Virus record (IMG/VR): IMGVR_UViG_3300010885_025649
Span: 124,001 to 188,000 of that record
Length of the DNA stretch: 64,000 nt
DNA from: a virus
Reading direction: 5' to 3' (one strand)
Shown here in pieces: positions 7,260 to 13,342 of this stretch. The notes beneath the pieces were generated by a model. It worked only from the letters and a program-made list of their open reading frames with translations. It was not told the origin of the DNA and did no database searches. The first letter of the stretch is position 1, and the number at the start of each line of letters is the position of its first letter. A program made the position numbers and the translations under genes.

Positions 7260-7483
7260 GCTACTAATTTAAAATCTAATATATCATTACGCCAACCTAA
7301 TTCAGGATTAGAATCTTCTACCGTTATAAAAGCATCAGCATATACTAAACGGTATTTACCATCAGCTTCTCCACTGGCTATATCCTCATCTTCAAACTGA
7401 AAATATACTACACATTTACCTAAATCACACCAATGCATATCAGAAATATTAAATGTACGAATTGAAGGGTAAAAGTTTGTCAT
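7256..7483 (-). CDS. Array member 29, 75 aa
   Basis: Starts MTNFYPSIRTFNISD. It is the longest member, with an acidic insertion (FEDEDIASGEAD) before the core YADAFITV. It ends ILDFKLVA. Confidence 0.8.
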   Translation of the reverse strand: MTNFYPSIRTFNISDMHWCDLGKCVVYFQFEDEDIASGEADGKYRLVYADAFITVEDSNPELGWRNDILDFKLVA

Positions 7484-7686
7484 GACTGCAACCTAATATC
7501 AAGTGTTCGACTTCCCCCCCAACTATTTATACAATTTAGATGATTAAAAATATCAAGCCTCAGACAAGCATCTATATACACTGCAACATCACCAGAAGAT
7601 CGCTGCGGACTTTGGAAATATACCAGAAGCGGTCCCAAAATACATGCACTGTCATATTTTAATTTAGAACCATAGAAATGCGTCAT
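7480..7686 (-). CDS. Array member 30, 68 aa
   Basis: Starts MTHFYGSKLKYDSAC. The core is YIDACLRL and the end is TLDIRLQS. The MTHF start is preferred over an upstream Met at 7713 inside member 31. Confidence 0.78.
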   Translation of the reverse strand: MTHFYGSKLKYDSACILGPLLVYFQSPQRSSGDVAVYIDACLRLDIFNHLNCINSWGGSRTLDIRLQS

Positions 7687-7856
7687 GATAAAACCCTTAA
7701 ATCCATAGACCAATAATCTCCGGTAAGATCAAAGTAAGTAAGCTTAATAAATCTATCTTGGAAAGATACCTTATCTTCATACTCAATACCAGGATTGTGG
7801 AAGAATATAGCACCTATAGGCAAATTCACATAAAAGTCAGCGCCGCAATATGTCAT
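7683..7856 (-). CDS. Array member 31, 57 aa
   Basis: Starts MTYCGADFYVNLPIG. The core is FQDRFIKL and the end is SMDLRVLS. Coupled on both sides by ATGA. Confidence 0.77.
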   Translation of the reverse strand: MTYCGADFYVNLPIGAIFFHNPGIEYEDKVSFQDRFIKLTYFDLTGDYWSMDLRVLS

Positions 7857-8044
7857 CGGTTTGCTCGAATATCTATAATATCAGTAAACCTAATCACTCT
7901 TGGATCATATTCCTTAGTAGTTATATAAATATCCTCATACATTAAAGTATCCCGAGGGGTAGCGGCCGCACTATCAAAGCATACTCCGAGGAAATTAAAA
8001 CTAATATCAAAAACAGGAGTGGTAATAGTAATAAAGTAGGTCAT
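7853..8044 (-). CDS. Array member 32, 63 aa
   Basis: Starts MTYFITITTPVFDISF. The core is YEDIYITT and the end is IIDIRANR. Typical length and coupling. Confidence 0.8.
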   Translation of the reverse strand: MTYFITITTPVFDISFNFLGVCFDSAAATPRDTLMYEDIYITTKEYDPRVIRFTDIIDIRANR

Positions 8045-8244
8045 TCGACTAACCTGATGTCCAGATAATAGGGTGCATGAGTATGAGAATAACTAGTAAC
8101 TTCTAAATAGTTATCTAACTGTATTAATAAATCCTGTTCTGATCTACCTAAACATTGCAAGAATATAAGAATGTCAGAACTCAAATCGGGATCACCCCTA
8201 TCTACATCAGACTTATCATCACCAATATTAAAGAAATATGTCAT
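8041..8244 (-). CDS. Array member 33, 67 aa
   Basis: Starts MTYFFNIGDDKSDVDRG and is unusually acidic near the N-terminus. The core is QLDNYLEV and the end is LDIRLVE. Confidence 0.8.
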   Translation of the reverse strand: MTYFFNIGDDKSDVDRGDPDLSSDILIFLQCLGRSEQDLLIQLDNYLEVTSYSHTHAPYYLDIRLVE

Positions 8245-8444
8245 CTCGTAAACCTTATGTCTAGCACAGTAGGATTTGATAGATCAAAGTCATCTAGATA
8301 TTCTATGCAAGTAATAAAGTTATCTTGATGACGTAACTGATCCTGATTACCTCTCTGTGAGTCCTGAAAACAATAAGTCTTACATCGACTAATGTCGATT
8401 TCTATATAAAAAGTAGGGGTAACTGTGTTAATAAAATAAGTCAC
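8241..8444 (-). CDS. Array member 34, 67 aa, GTG start
   Basis: Reads MTYFINTVTPTFYIEI from GTG 8444. The core is HQDNFITC and the end is VLDIRFTR. A longer frame starting at 8486 is possible, but the family start motif places initiation at the GTG. Confidence 0.76.
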   Translation of the reverse strand: MTYFINTVTPTFYIEIDISRCKTYCFQDSQRGNQDQLRHQDNFITCIEYLDDFDLSNPTVLDIRFTR

Positions 8445-8499
8445 TTTTAAATATCCGTACTTCAGAGAGCCAAGCCGAGTCAACACAACAATAAGTCAT
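8428..8499 (-). pseudogene. Array member 35, remnant (23 codons)
   Basis: The start MTYCCVDSAWLSE passes directly into VRIFKSDLFY and stops at 8428 inside member 34. The middle and core are gone. It looks like a deletion remnant, although a 23-aa peptide could still be made. Confidence 0.5.
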
Positions 8500-8575
8500 T
8501 CTCTTGTCCGTAAAATATTTATTGTACCAAAACAAATAGCATTATGCCTTTTGAGCGTGTAGAAAAATATGTCAT
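8496..8575 (-). pseudogene. Array member 36, deleted and frameshifted
   Basis: MTYFSTRSKGIMLFVLVQ is followed by a stop. A shifted frame gives a short terminus, NILRTRE, resembling the end of member 27 (VTRE). The core motif is missing. It is adjacent to the other remnant (member 35), so this is a local deletion hot spot. Confidence 0.55.
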
Positions 8576-8751
8576 GTGCTTATATAAATAGTGACTTGGG
8601 AATAATCCTCTAATGCCCGAATAGTTACTAACAAATCGTGATATCTTGGGGTAATATATGGATTTCCTGTAGTAGATGTAAATAAACATATTCTAAAATC
8701 ACTACCCAACTTCCATTGAGTTACACCTATTCTATTAATAAAATATGTCAC
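8572..8751 (-). CDS. Array member 37, 59 aa, GTG start
   Basis: Reads MTYFINRIGVTQWKLG from GTG. The core is YHDLLVTI. It shares GTGA coupling with member 38. Confidence 0.76.
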   Translation of the reverse strand: MTYFINRIGVTQWKLGSDFRICLFTSTTGNPYITPRYHDLLVTIRALEDYSQVTIYIST

Positions 8752-8930
8752 AGTATCCTTAAAATAATAGAATTACTAACGCTATCATAACGATAACTAA
8801 TTAGTAGCGCATCCCTAAATAGTTTTTCGTGTTCACCTTCAAGCCAAATTCTGGATAAATGAATATCCAAATTCCAACTATATACAGGTAAAGTATATCC
8901 CCAACGATTCTTACCTACAAAATATGTCAT
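8748..8930 (-). CDS. Array member 38, 60 aa
   Basis: Starts MTYFVGKNRWGYTLPVY. The core is FRDALLIS and the end is IILRIL. Confidence 0.78.
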   Translation of the reverse strand: MTYFVGKNRWGYTLPVYSWNLDIHLSRIWLEGEHEKLFRDALLISYRYDSVSNSIILRIL

Positions 8931-9112
8931 GGTAAATACACATAAATACGATATTCAGCAACTATTAAGGTTTTAATGCACATAAAACTGTCTATATAAC
9001 CACAATCATCAAGTGTTCCAGCACGCAAATCTATAAGACAAATTACGTGGCGCGGCAGTGTAATATCCTCTTCGAATTTCTTGCTGTAAAACTTCTTAAG
9101 TAAATAAGTCAT
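8927..9112 (-). CDS. Array member 39, 61 aa
   Basis: Starts MTYLLKKFYSKKFEED. The core is YIDSFMCI and the end is YRIYVYLP. Its upstream neighbour is the hairpin-disrupted member 40. Confidence 0.78.
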   Translation of the reverse strand: MTYLLKKFYSKKFEEDITLPRHVICLIDLRAGTLDDCGYIDSFMCIKTLIVAEYRIYVYLP

Positions 9113-9118
9113 TCACCT

Positions 9119-9241
9119 TTACCAGATCGAGCGTAAAGCCCATGCCTTCAGGCATGGGGAGTTGTCAAGATCTAATGAACTACAAGGTGTGAATATAGAA
9201 CCTTTAAATATAATCATATCAATGTTGCGGAAATATGTCAT
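9119..9241 (-). pseudogene. Array member 40, truncated by a hairpin element
   Basis: MTYFRNIDMIIFKGSIF is a normal start, but after about 23 residues the frame enters the hairpin at 9135-9168 and ends at TAA 9119 (40 codons). The core and DIRL end are absent, so the C-terminal half was lost or displaced at the insertion. Confidence 0.6.
9135..9168 (+). mobile_element. Solo hairpin resembling an omega-RNA 3' end (copy 3)
   Basis: AAAGCCCATGCC-TTCA-GGCATGGGGAG-TTGTCAA forms an 8-bp stem (CCCATGCC/GGCATGGG) with the AGTTGTCAA tail typical of the right-end hairpin of TnpB-type elements. The sequence GATCT follows directly and a GATC lies just before. It lies inside array member 40. No associated tnpB is in the window. 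Confidence 0.55.
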
Positions 9242-9375
9242 TCCTTTTTAAACCAAGAGTAATTTAAATGGCCGTCAAACATAATCTCAAATTTTATATA
9301 ATAATCTATATAGAATACTTTGGGAGAACACCATGATATTTTATATATTAAATACCGCTTATAGAAATGTGTCAT
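9238..9375 (-). CDS. Array member 41, 45 aa
   Basis: Starts MTHFYKRYLIYKISW. It is a short version with core YIDYYIKF and an ending rich in aromatic residues. ATGA overlap with member 40. Confidence 0.7.
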   Translation of the reverse strand: MTHFYKRYLIYKISWCSPKVFYIDYYIKFEIMFDGHLNYSWFKKE

Positions 9376-9399
9376 GTTTACTTTATTCTAATGCAAACT

Positions 9400-9542
9400 T
9401 TATATTATATGCGGATTAAATATTCTAACGGTGTAAGCTAATGTAATCTTCAAGAGTTTATCTTGGTAAATTATGTCGCGGCGATGCAAAATTGGATGCG
9501 CGCTTAGTAAATAATGGATTAAACTATATCGTCATATGTCAT
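9400..9542 (-). pseudogene. Array member 42, frameshifted first gene of the array
   Basis: The start MTYDDIV ends at TAA after 7 codons. The -1 frame carries the expected body, including core YQDKLLKI and an end VRIFNPHII, but has no start codon. It is the gene closest to the presumed promoter. Confidence 0.6.
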
Positions 9543-9762
9543 CCTAGCCTCTGAATTTGTGCATAAAAAGGGCCTATTTTCGTGCAGAAAAAAGCCACCT
9601 GCATTTGCAAGTCGCTGGATGTAAATTATTAATTGCAGGGTTTTTATGCAAAAGGTTTATGTACCTATTTTTGAGGCCTATTTTTCACTTGCCTAAATTT
9701 GCCCTGTTATATCCCTTTGTGATTGCCAAATGTTATGTTACCTGCTGTCTTTGTATGTAATC

Positions 9763-9795
9763 ATTATAACGTTTAACAGGATGCGTAATCTGGTG
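9763..9795 (-). promoter_or_regulatory. Candidate promoter for the small-gene array
   Basis: On the minus strand a perfect TATAAT box (9768-9763) sits about 220 bases upstream of the first array gene. No good -35 hexamer is visible at the right distance, so this is a weak call based only on the -10 match and position. Confidence 0.25.
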
Positions 9796-9890
9796 TTATA
9801 ATTTATCGATTCTTAGATTAATGTGTATAGCATAATAAGCGCCAAAAGGCATTACAGATATCTCATCATACACGTTTATCAAACAAATGT

Positions 9891-10186
9891 GCCAGTGTCG
9901 CAGTTGTGGTAATCTAATTAAATAAATAATTAAATGAATTAATTCTGTAAAATGCTCTGGGAGCGGATTATAAAAATCATTATTAATTCAATTTAATTAA
10001 TTAATTAAATTGGAGTTGAATAAATAGTATAAGCTTGGGCAAAAGCGTGAGGACCAATGCGTGCGAGACCGTTCTAGATAGTAATCCCTGGAAGTGCTAG
10101 TCATATGGTAACCCTATGTGAAATGTGCGCTAGTGTTTCAGTTGTGGTAATGGAAAAGTAACGCTAGTGTTATAAATGTGGTAATG
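9891..10186 (+). repeat. Three imperfect direct repeats, GCTAGTGTTnnAGTTGTGGTAATG type
   Basis: Copies near 9891 (GCCAGTGTCGCAGTTGTGG), 10128 (GCTAGTGTTTCAGTTGTGG) and 10163 (GCTAGTGTTATAAATGTGG) each end in TAATC or TAATG. The spacing and conservation suggest protein-binding sites or degenerate promoter copies in the non-coding region. Confidence 0.5.
9989..10012. repeat. Perfect 24-bp AT palindrome
   Basis: The sequence from CAATTTAATTAA to TTAATTAAATTG is fully self-complementary. It could extrude as a cruciform or bind a dimeric protein. It lies between the direct repeats. Confidence 0.7.
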
Positions 10187-10239
10187 AATAAGAAACCGGC
10201 CTTTAAAATATACCATCTTGCGGTAGTATATCCGGGATC

Positions 10240-11328
10240 TTACCGTGTAACTCTTATGCCGAAGGCACTGAGTGTATACGGTATGGCTAATCCCTCTAAA
10301 CCTTTATAATACTTACCAATAAGAAACCATAAGATAGTAAAGCCGATAAATACATACGGAACATCCGTATAAAATATCGGTAATAAACTCCCAAATAAAT
10401 AAAAGTATTTGTTATTTATCGTGGGAATAAATGTAATTAAATATCCAATAATAGGGAAAGTAATAGTGATTAATCCAGCAGTAATAGCAATTAATAAGAA
10501 TATATTATTATTAAAGTTATCTGCATACTTTAAGAGTTCTGAGGTTAAGATTGAATAACCCCCGGTAATCTTTAAAGTGCTGAAGATAATACTTAAGGAA
10601 ATTATAAACCCGCGGATGAAAGCTTCTTCAGTAATATTCTTTTCCTGAGGCCGGAAGAGATCACTGTTTAAAGCTAACTGTACCGTAGGAATTAAAGTTC
10701 CTAAAGTAGAACCAATTACATTCTCTACTTTGAGATTATGTAAGTTGGCATTTAATAAAGTCGTAGGAGGTTTCTTATTACTGAATAATTGAGGATATAA
10801 TACTAACCCATTTAGTAATACCGTGATGGGAATCATGACATGACTATTACTCCAGAGACTGGTCTGTAATGTGAATGTCATGAGAAGTCCAATTGGAATT
10901 AACATTAAGGGATTCGTAGAAATTGGATGCTTAGGATCATACTTAGTGGCGGCTTGATAAATCATAGCGAATATGGCGAGTAAGGGTAAGATAATACCCG
11001 CGGATAAACTTAGCGCAAAGGGCATTAACATCCATGATGTTAAACATGCGCAAGTAATCCCGCCGCAATAACAACACACATATAAACTAATACCTCTAGA
11101 TTTAGCTAAAGGAATCCGATCAATTAATACAGACTTGTTATTAAGATTAACCGCAATAACATCTAAACTGGGTTGCCCCAAACCAATACTGATAAGATAC
11201 GCCAGGGTAAAATCAGTAGGCTGACTTACCAATAGCGGAGTAATAACCAAGAAGAAGACTGCTGTGGGAATCGGAATGATTGTTAAACCAATGGCGGTTA
11301 ACAATCCATAAATTACACCTGTTAGCAT
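10240..11328 (-). CDS. Polytopic membrane protein, 362 aa
   Basis: About nine to ten hydrophobic segments span the whole length, beginning LTGVIYGLLTAIGLTIIPI. Central loops are short and polar (FSNKKPPTTLLNAN). I cannot place it in a transporter family with confidence; the Gly/Pro-bearing helices (GTLIPTVQL) are loosely reminiscent of secondary transporters. Start chosen at ATG 11328, with GAGG six bases upstream. It lies downstream of the secreted protein at 11337 and is probably in the same operon. Membrane transporters are rare in phages, so a metabolic or host-takeover role at the cell membrane is possible. Confidence 0.8.
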   Translation of the reverse strand: MLTGVIYGLLTAIGLTIIPIPTAVFFLVITPLLVSQPTDFTLAYLISIGLGQPSLDVIAVNLNNKSVLIDRIPLAKSRGISLYVCCYCGGITCACLTSWMLMPFALSLSAGIILPLLAIFAMIYQAATKYDPKHPISTNPLMLIPIGLLMTFTLQTSLWSNSHVMIPITVLLNGLVLYPQLFSNKKPPTTLLNANLHNLKVENVIGSTLGTLIPTVQLALNSDLFRPQEKNITEEAFIRGFIISLSIIFSTLKITGGYSILTSELLKYADNFNNNIFLLIAITAGLITITFPIIGYLITFIPTINNKYFYLFGSLLPIFYTDVPYVFIGFTILWFLIGKYYKGLEGLAIPYTLSAFGIRVTR

Positions 11329-11336
11329 CACAGACC

Positions 11337-11888
11337 TCAGTTTGTAGATGTGACGATGAACCGATTATTCCGAACATAACCTCCAATATAATCTCCGGAA
11401 TGGAGAATACCTACAGAGGCATCAGCATATAATTCTACACGTTTATGGTTAGTTAATATTACCTCATAGATATAAGCATTACCTTTTCTACTCATGGTTA
11501 GTATTTCGGCTAAGCGGAAAACTTCCCGGCGTAAGGGGGCAGTAGTCCGGATGTTGTCCCACGGTTTGCGAACACTTACAAAGGCATTTGCGGTTAACAA
11601 GCCTGTTGCAGTAATAGGAGTGTTCAGCAAATAGGAAGTATCATACGAGACTGAATCTATACTTAAGGTTATGGTAACCAAATCTTTGTTTATGCAGCTT
11701 AATAATCTGCGATTTGAAGTTATTTGAGTTTGTACTTGTACTACTGTGCAAGATACAGTAACAGGAGTATTACGGGCATTATATAAATCCGTACTACTAA
11801 TGTATTGTGCGTTATAGCCAACACTAGGAAGTTGACGAAGGGCCAACAAAAGAGCACACATAAACAATAACGTCATGATGCTTTTCAT
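11337..11888 (-). CDS. Secreted or membrane-anchored protein with OB-like region, 183 aa
   Basis: The N-terminus (MKSIMTLLFMCALLLALRQL) is a signal peptide or anchor. The remainder is strand-rich with segments such as TPVTVSCTVVQVQTQI, resembling an OB-fold barrel, but no catalytic motif is visible. A strong GGAGG ribosome site precedes the ATG. It precedes the polytopic membrane protein by 8 bases, suggesting they act together at the membrane or periplasm. Confidence 0.75.
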   Translation of the reverse strand: MKSIMTLLFMCALLLALRQLPSVGYNAQYISSTDLYNARNTPVTVSCTVVQVQTQITSNRRLLSCINKDLVTITLSIDSVSYDTSYLLNTPITATGLLTANAFVSVRKPWDNIRTTAPLRREVFRLAEILTMSRKGNAYIYEVILTNHKRVELYADASVGILHSGDYIGGYVRNNRFIVTSTN

Positions 11889-11903
11889 TGGCCCCTCCGA
11901 GGT

Positions 11904-12401
11904 TTATGAACCGGTTGCCGCGCCTACAAGAGCTTTACCAACTTGAGCCATGCGGGTTAAGGCATAACCAATTAAGGAAAGACCTTTGGCTTCAGTCTCA
12001 CCTTTAGGCAGAAGCTCCGGCTGGTATTCCTCAATATGACTATCAATCGCTAAGGTTTCTAACCCCACGAATTGGTATAAGTCACTGGCCGGAAGACCTG
12101 TCTGAGCTTGCCCGGGTAAACGCTTTAGCGGGGAACGAACCATGGTATTGGCTTGAGCTTCAAACGCTACGGTTTGTAAACCATATTCGGAAATGCGTTT
12201 GAGGTCAGCGTACAATGGAGTCCCGACTTTAGCAGTGATGTTTACCTTCACTTGCTGGGCAGCGGGGATTTCCTGATCATCAATGAAGCGGGGTACCATA
12301 AGTACCGAATAGGCATCAGTGGTGATCGGGCCATTGGGGCTGTCGAAGGTGCCGTTTAGATGAGTTGGCACACTAATCGTGTTACCTTTGTAGCTCTTCA
12401 T
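11904..12401 (-). CDS. Hypothetical protein, 165 aa
   Basis: Begins MKSYKGNTISVPTHLNGTF. It is strand-rich in the first 110 residues, then has an acidic linker and a short Ala/Gly-rich hydrophobic end (RMAQVGKALVGAATG). The GGAGGT ribosome site overlaps the end of the upstream gene. The neighbouring 209-aa gene lies 2 bases upstream, so the pair is co-translated. Not recognised. Confidence 0.8.
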   Translation of the reverse strand: MKSYKGNTISVPTHLNGTFDSPNGPITTDAYSVLMVPRFIDDQEIPAAQQVKVNITAKVGTPLYADLKRISEYGLQTVAFEAQANTMVRSPLKRLPGQAQTGLPASDLYQFVGLETLAIDSHIEEYQPELLPKGETEAKGLSLIGYALTRMAQVGKALVGAATGS

Positions 12402-12403
12402 GC

Positions 12404-13033
12404 TTAGTTACCTCCGGTGGCGGCTGGGGTGGCCCAACGGTTAAAGCGTTTCTCAGAACGGGCTTCAGCATTGATGGCGCTAATTGTTGCGGATGCAGCA
12501 TCAACACCTTCACGCATTAACTGTTCTGCCCGATCTTTGCGGTTTACTCGGCGGGTATACGAAATTTCGCTTGCCCCGTCCGAGTTGGACTCCAAGGTTT
12601 GTGCGAAGGTCGCAATTTCTGGGTGTGCCGCAAGGAACGCTTCAAGCCCATTCTCAGGAGTGATCTCGGGTTGTTCCTTAGGACAGGTAATCTTGCCAAC
12701 TAGGTAAGTTAACCCGGTTACAGTTACCCGATCCTCATCCAAGACTTGGAGCTGAGTAGAGATTTCACAGTTCAGATAAACCGGACTGTAAATGCTTGCG
12801 AGTTTGCCTTCATCGACGTAAGCTTCAAGCAGCCGATAAGGAATGCCAACGGTCACTACACCTGTACCGGGAAGGCGACCTTCCAAGTTGGTGGGACATG
12901 TTGCATAGCGGCCAGCATTCCGGCGTTCACCGGGCCAACCAAAGATCCATCCACGCCGCGGGGCGCGGTTCTCGGCGCTAAATAAAGGATGATCAGGAAT
13001 GATCAGAGTCTTTTCAGCAGTTTGTGTAGCCAT
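12404..13033 (-). CDS. Hypothetical protein, 209 aa
   Basis: Begins MATQTAEKTLIIPDHPLFSA. The first 125 residues are strand-rich; the C-terminal part is helical and charged (RRVNRKDRAEQLMREGVDAA). Its higher GC content than the array marks a different genome segment. Strong GAGGAAAC leader. Its upstream region contains a G-rich repeat. Function unknown. Confidence 0.8.
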   Translation of the reverse strand: MATQTAEKTLIIPDHPLFSAENRAPRRGWIFGWPGERRNAGRYATCPTNLEGRLPGTGVVTVGIPYRLLEAYVDEGKLASIYSPVYLNCEISTQLQVLDEDRVTVTGLTYLVGKITCPKEQPEITPENGLEAFLAAHPEIATFAQTLESNSDGASEISYTRRVNRKDRAEQLMREGVDAASATISAINAEARSEKRFNRWATPAATGGN

Positions 13034-13342
13034 GAGTTTCCTCGTGTTCGTAATCGTGATCGGATTGTAGAGCTAAGTAAAACTTAACCCAATTCGACCA
13101 CAAAGGATCGAGATCAGGATAAGGCAACTTAATTCAATTCGCCTACAAAGGATAAGGATGGGGATGGGGATGGGGATCTGATAGTTCTACCTCGACTACA
13201 AGGATAGGGATGGGGATAAAGGATAAGGATGAAAAATACTCTTGGCATTATAAATTTTCCTGCCATTATAAGTTCCTGGCAGAAATATATTCCTGTATTA
13301 AGAATAAAAGTAATGGGGATTTAAACCCCCACTACTTCTACT
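13034..13342. other. Non-coding region with G-rich repeats
   Basis: About 300 bases between the polymerase-like gene and the 209-aa gene. It contains repeated GGATAAGGAT and GGGGAT units and two ACAAAGGAT repeats. The minus-strand promoter for 12404-13033 should lie here. No gene seen. Confidence 0.6.
13157..13178 (+). repeat. Potential G-quadruplex (GGGGAT repeats)
   Basis: GGATGGGGATGGGGATGGGG provides four closely spaced G tracts (one GG, three GGGG) separated by AT; a second shorter run follows near 13204. On the transcribed side it would make a C-rich 5' leader for the minus-strand gene. Confidence 0.5.

Larger units (their letters stand above)
1478..9542 (-). repeat. Tandem array of 42 paralogous small genes (MTYF/DIRL family)
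   Basis: Consecutive minus-strand reading frames share one plan. They start with ATGACWYAYTT (MTYF or MTHF), have a hydrophobic strand-rich middle, a core motif (Y/F)-x-D-x-(F/Y/L)-(I/L/V) about 15-20 residues before the end, and often a C-terminal (I/L)DIR(L/V). About 36 look intact and 6 are truncated, frameshifted or reduced to remnants. Most neighbours overlap through ATGA, GTGA or TAATG, so ribosomes probably pass from gene to gene. Only an unrelated 145-aa gene and a pentapeptide-repeat gene (2860-3816) interrupt the row. I do not recognise the family. Confidence 0.9.
9543..10239. other. Non-coding AT-rich region upstream of the array
   Basis: No convincing gene. Minus-strand transcription of the array should start here. 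The region contains a perfect palindrome (9989-10012), three imperfect direct repeats near 9891, 10128 and 10163, and scattered TTAATTAA tracts. The plus-strand frame at 9557-9760 lacks a ribosome site and looks fortuitous. A replication origin or regulatory hub is possible but not shown. Confidence 0.6.

Noticed and set aside
9557-9760. Plus-strand 67-aa frame in the non-coding region
   Set aside because: No ribosome site, low-quality composition, surrounded by repeats and palindromes.
12417-12985. Plus-strand frames opposite the 209-aa gene
   Set aside because: They are shadows of a real minus-strand gene with a good start signal.
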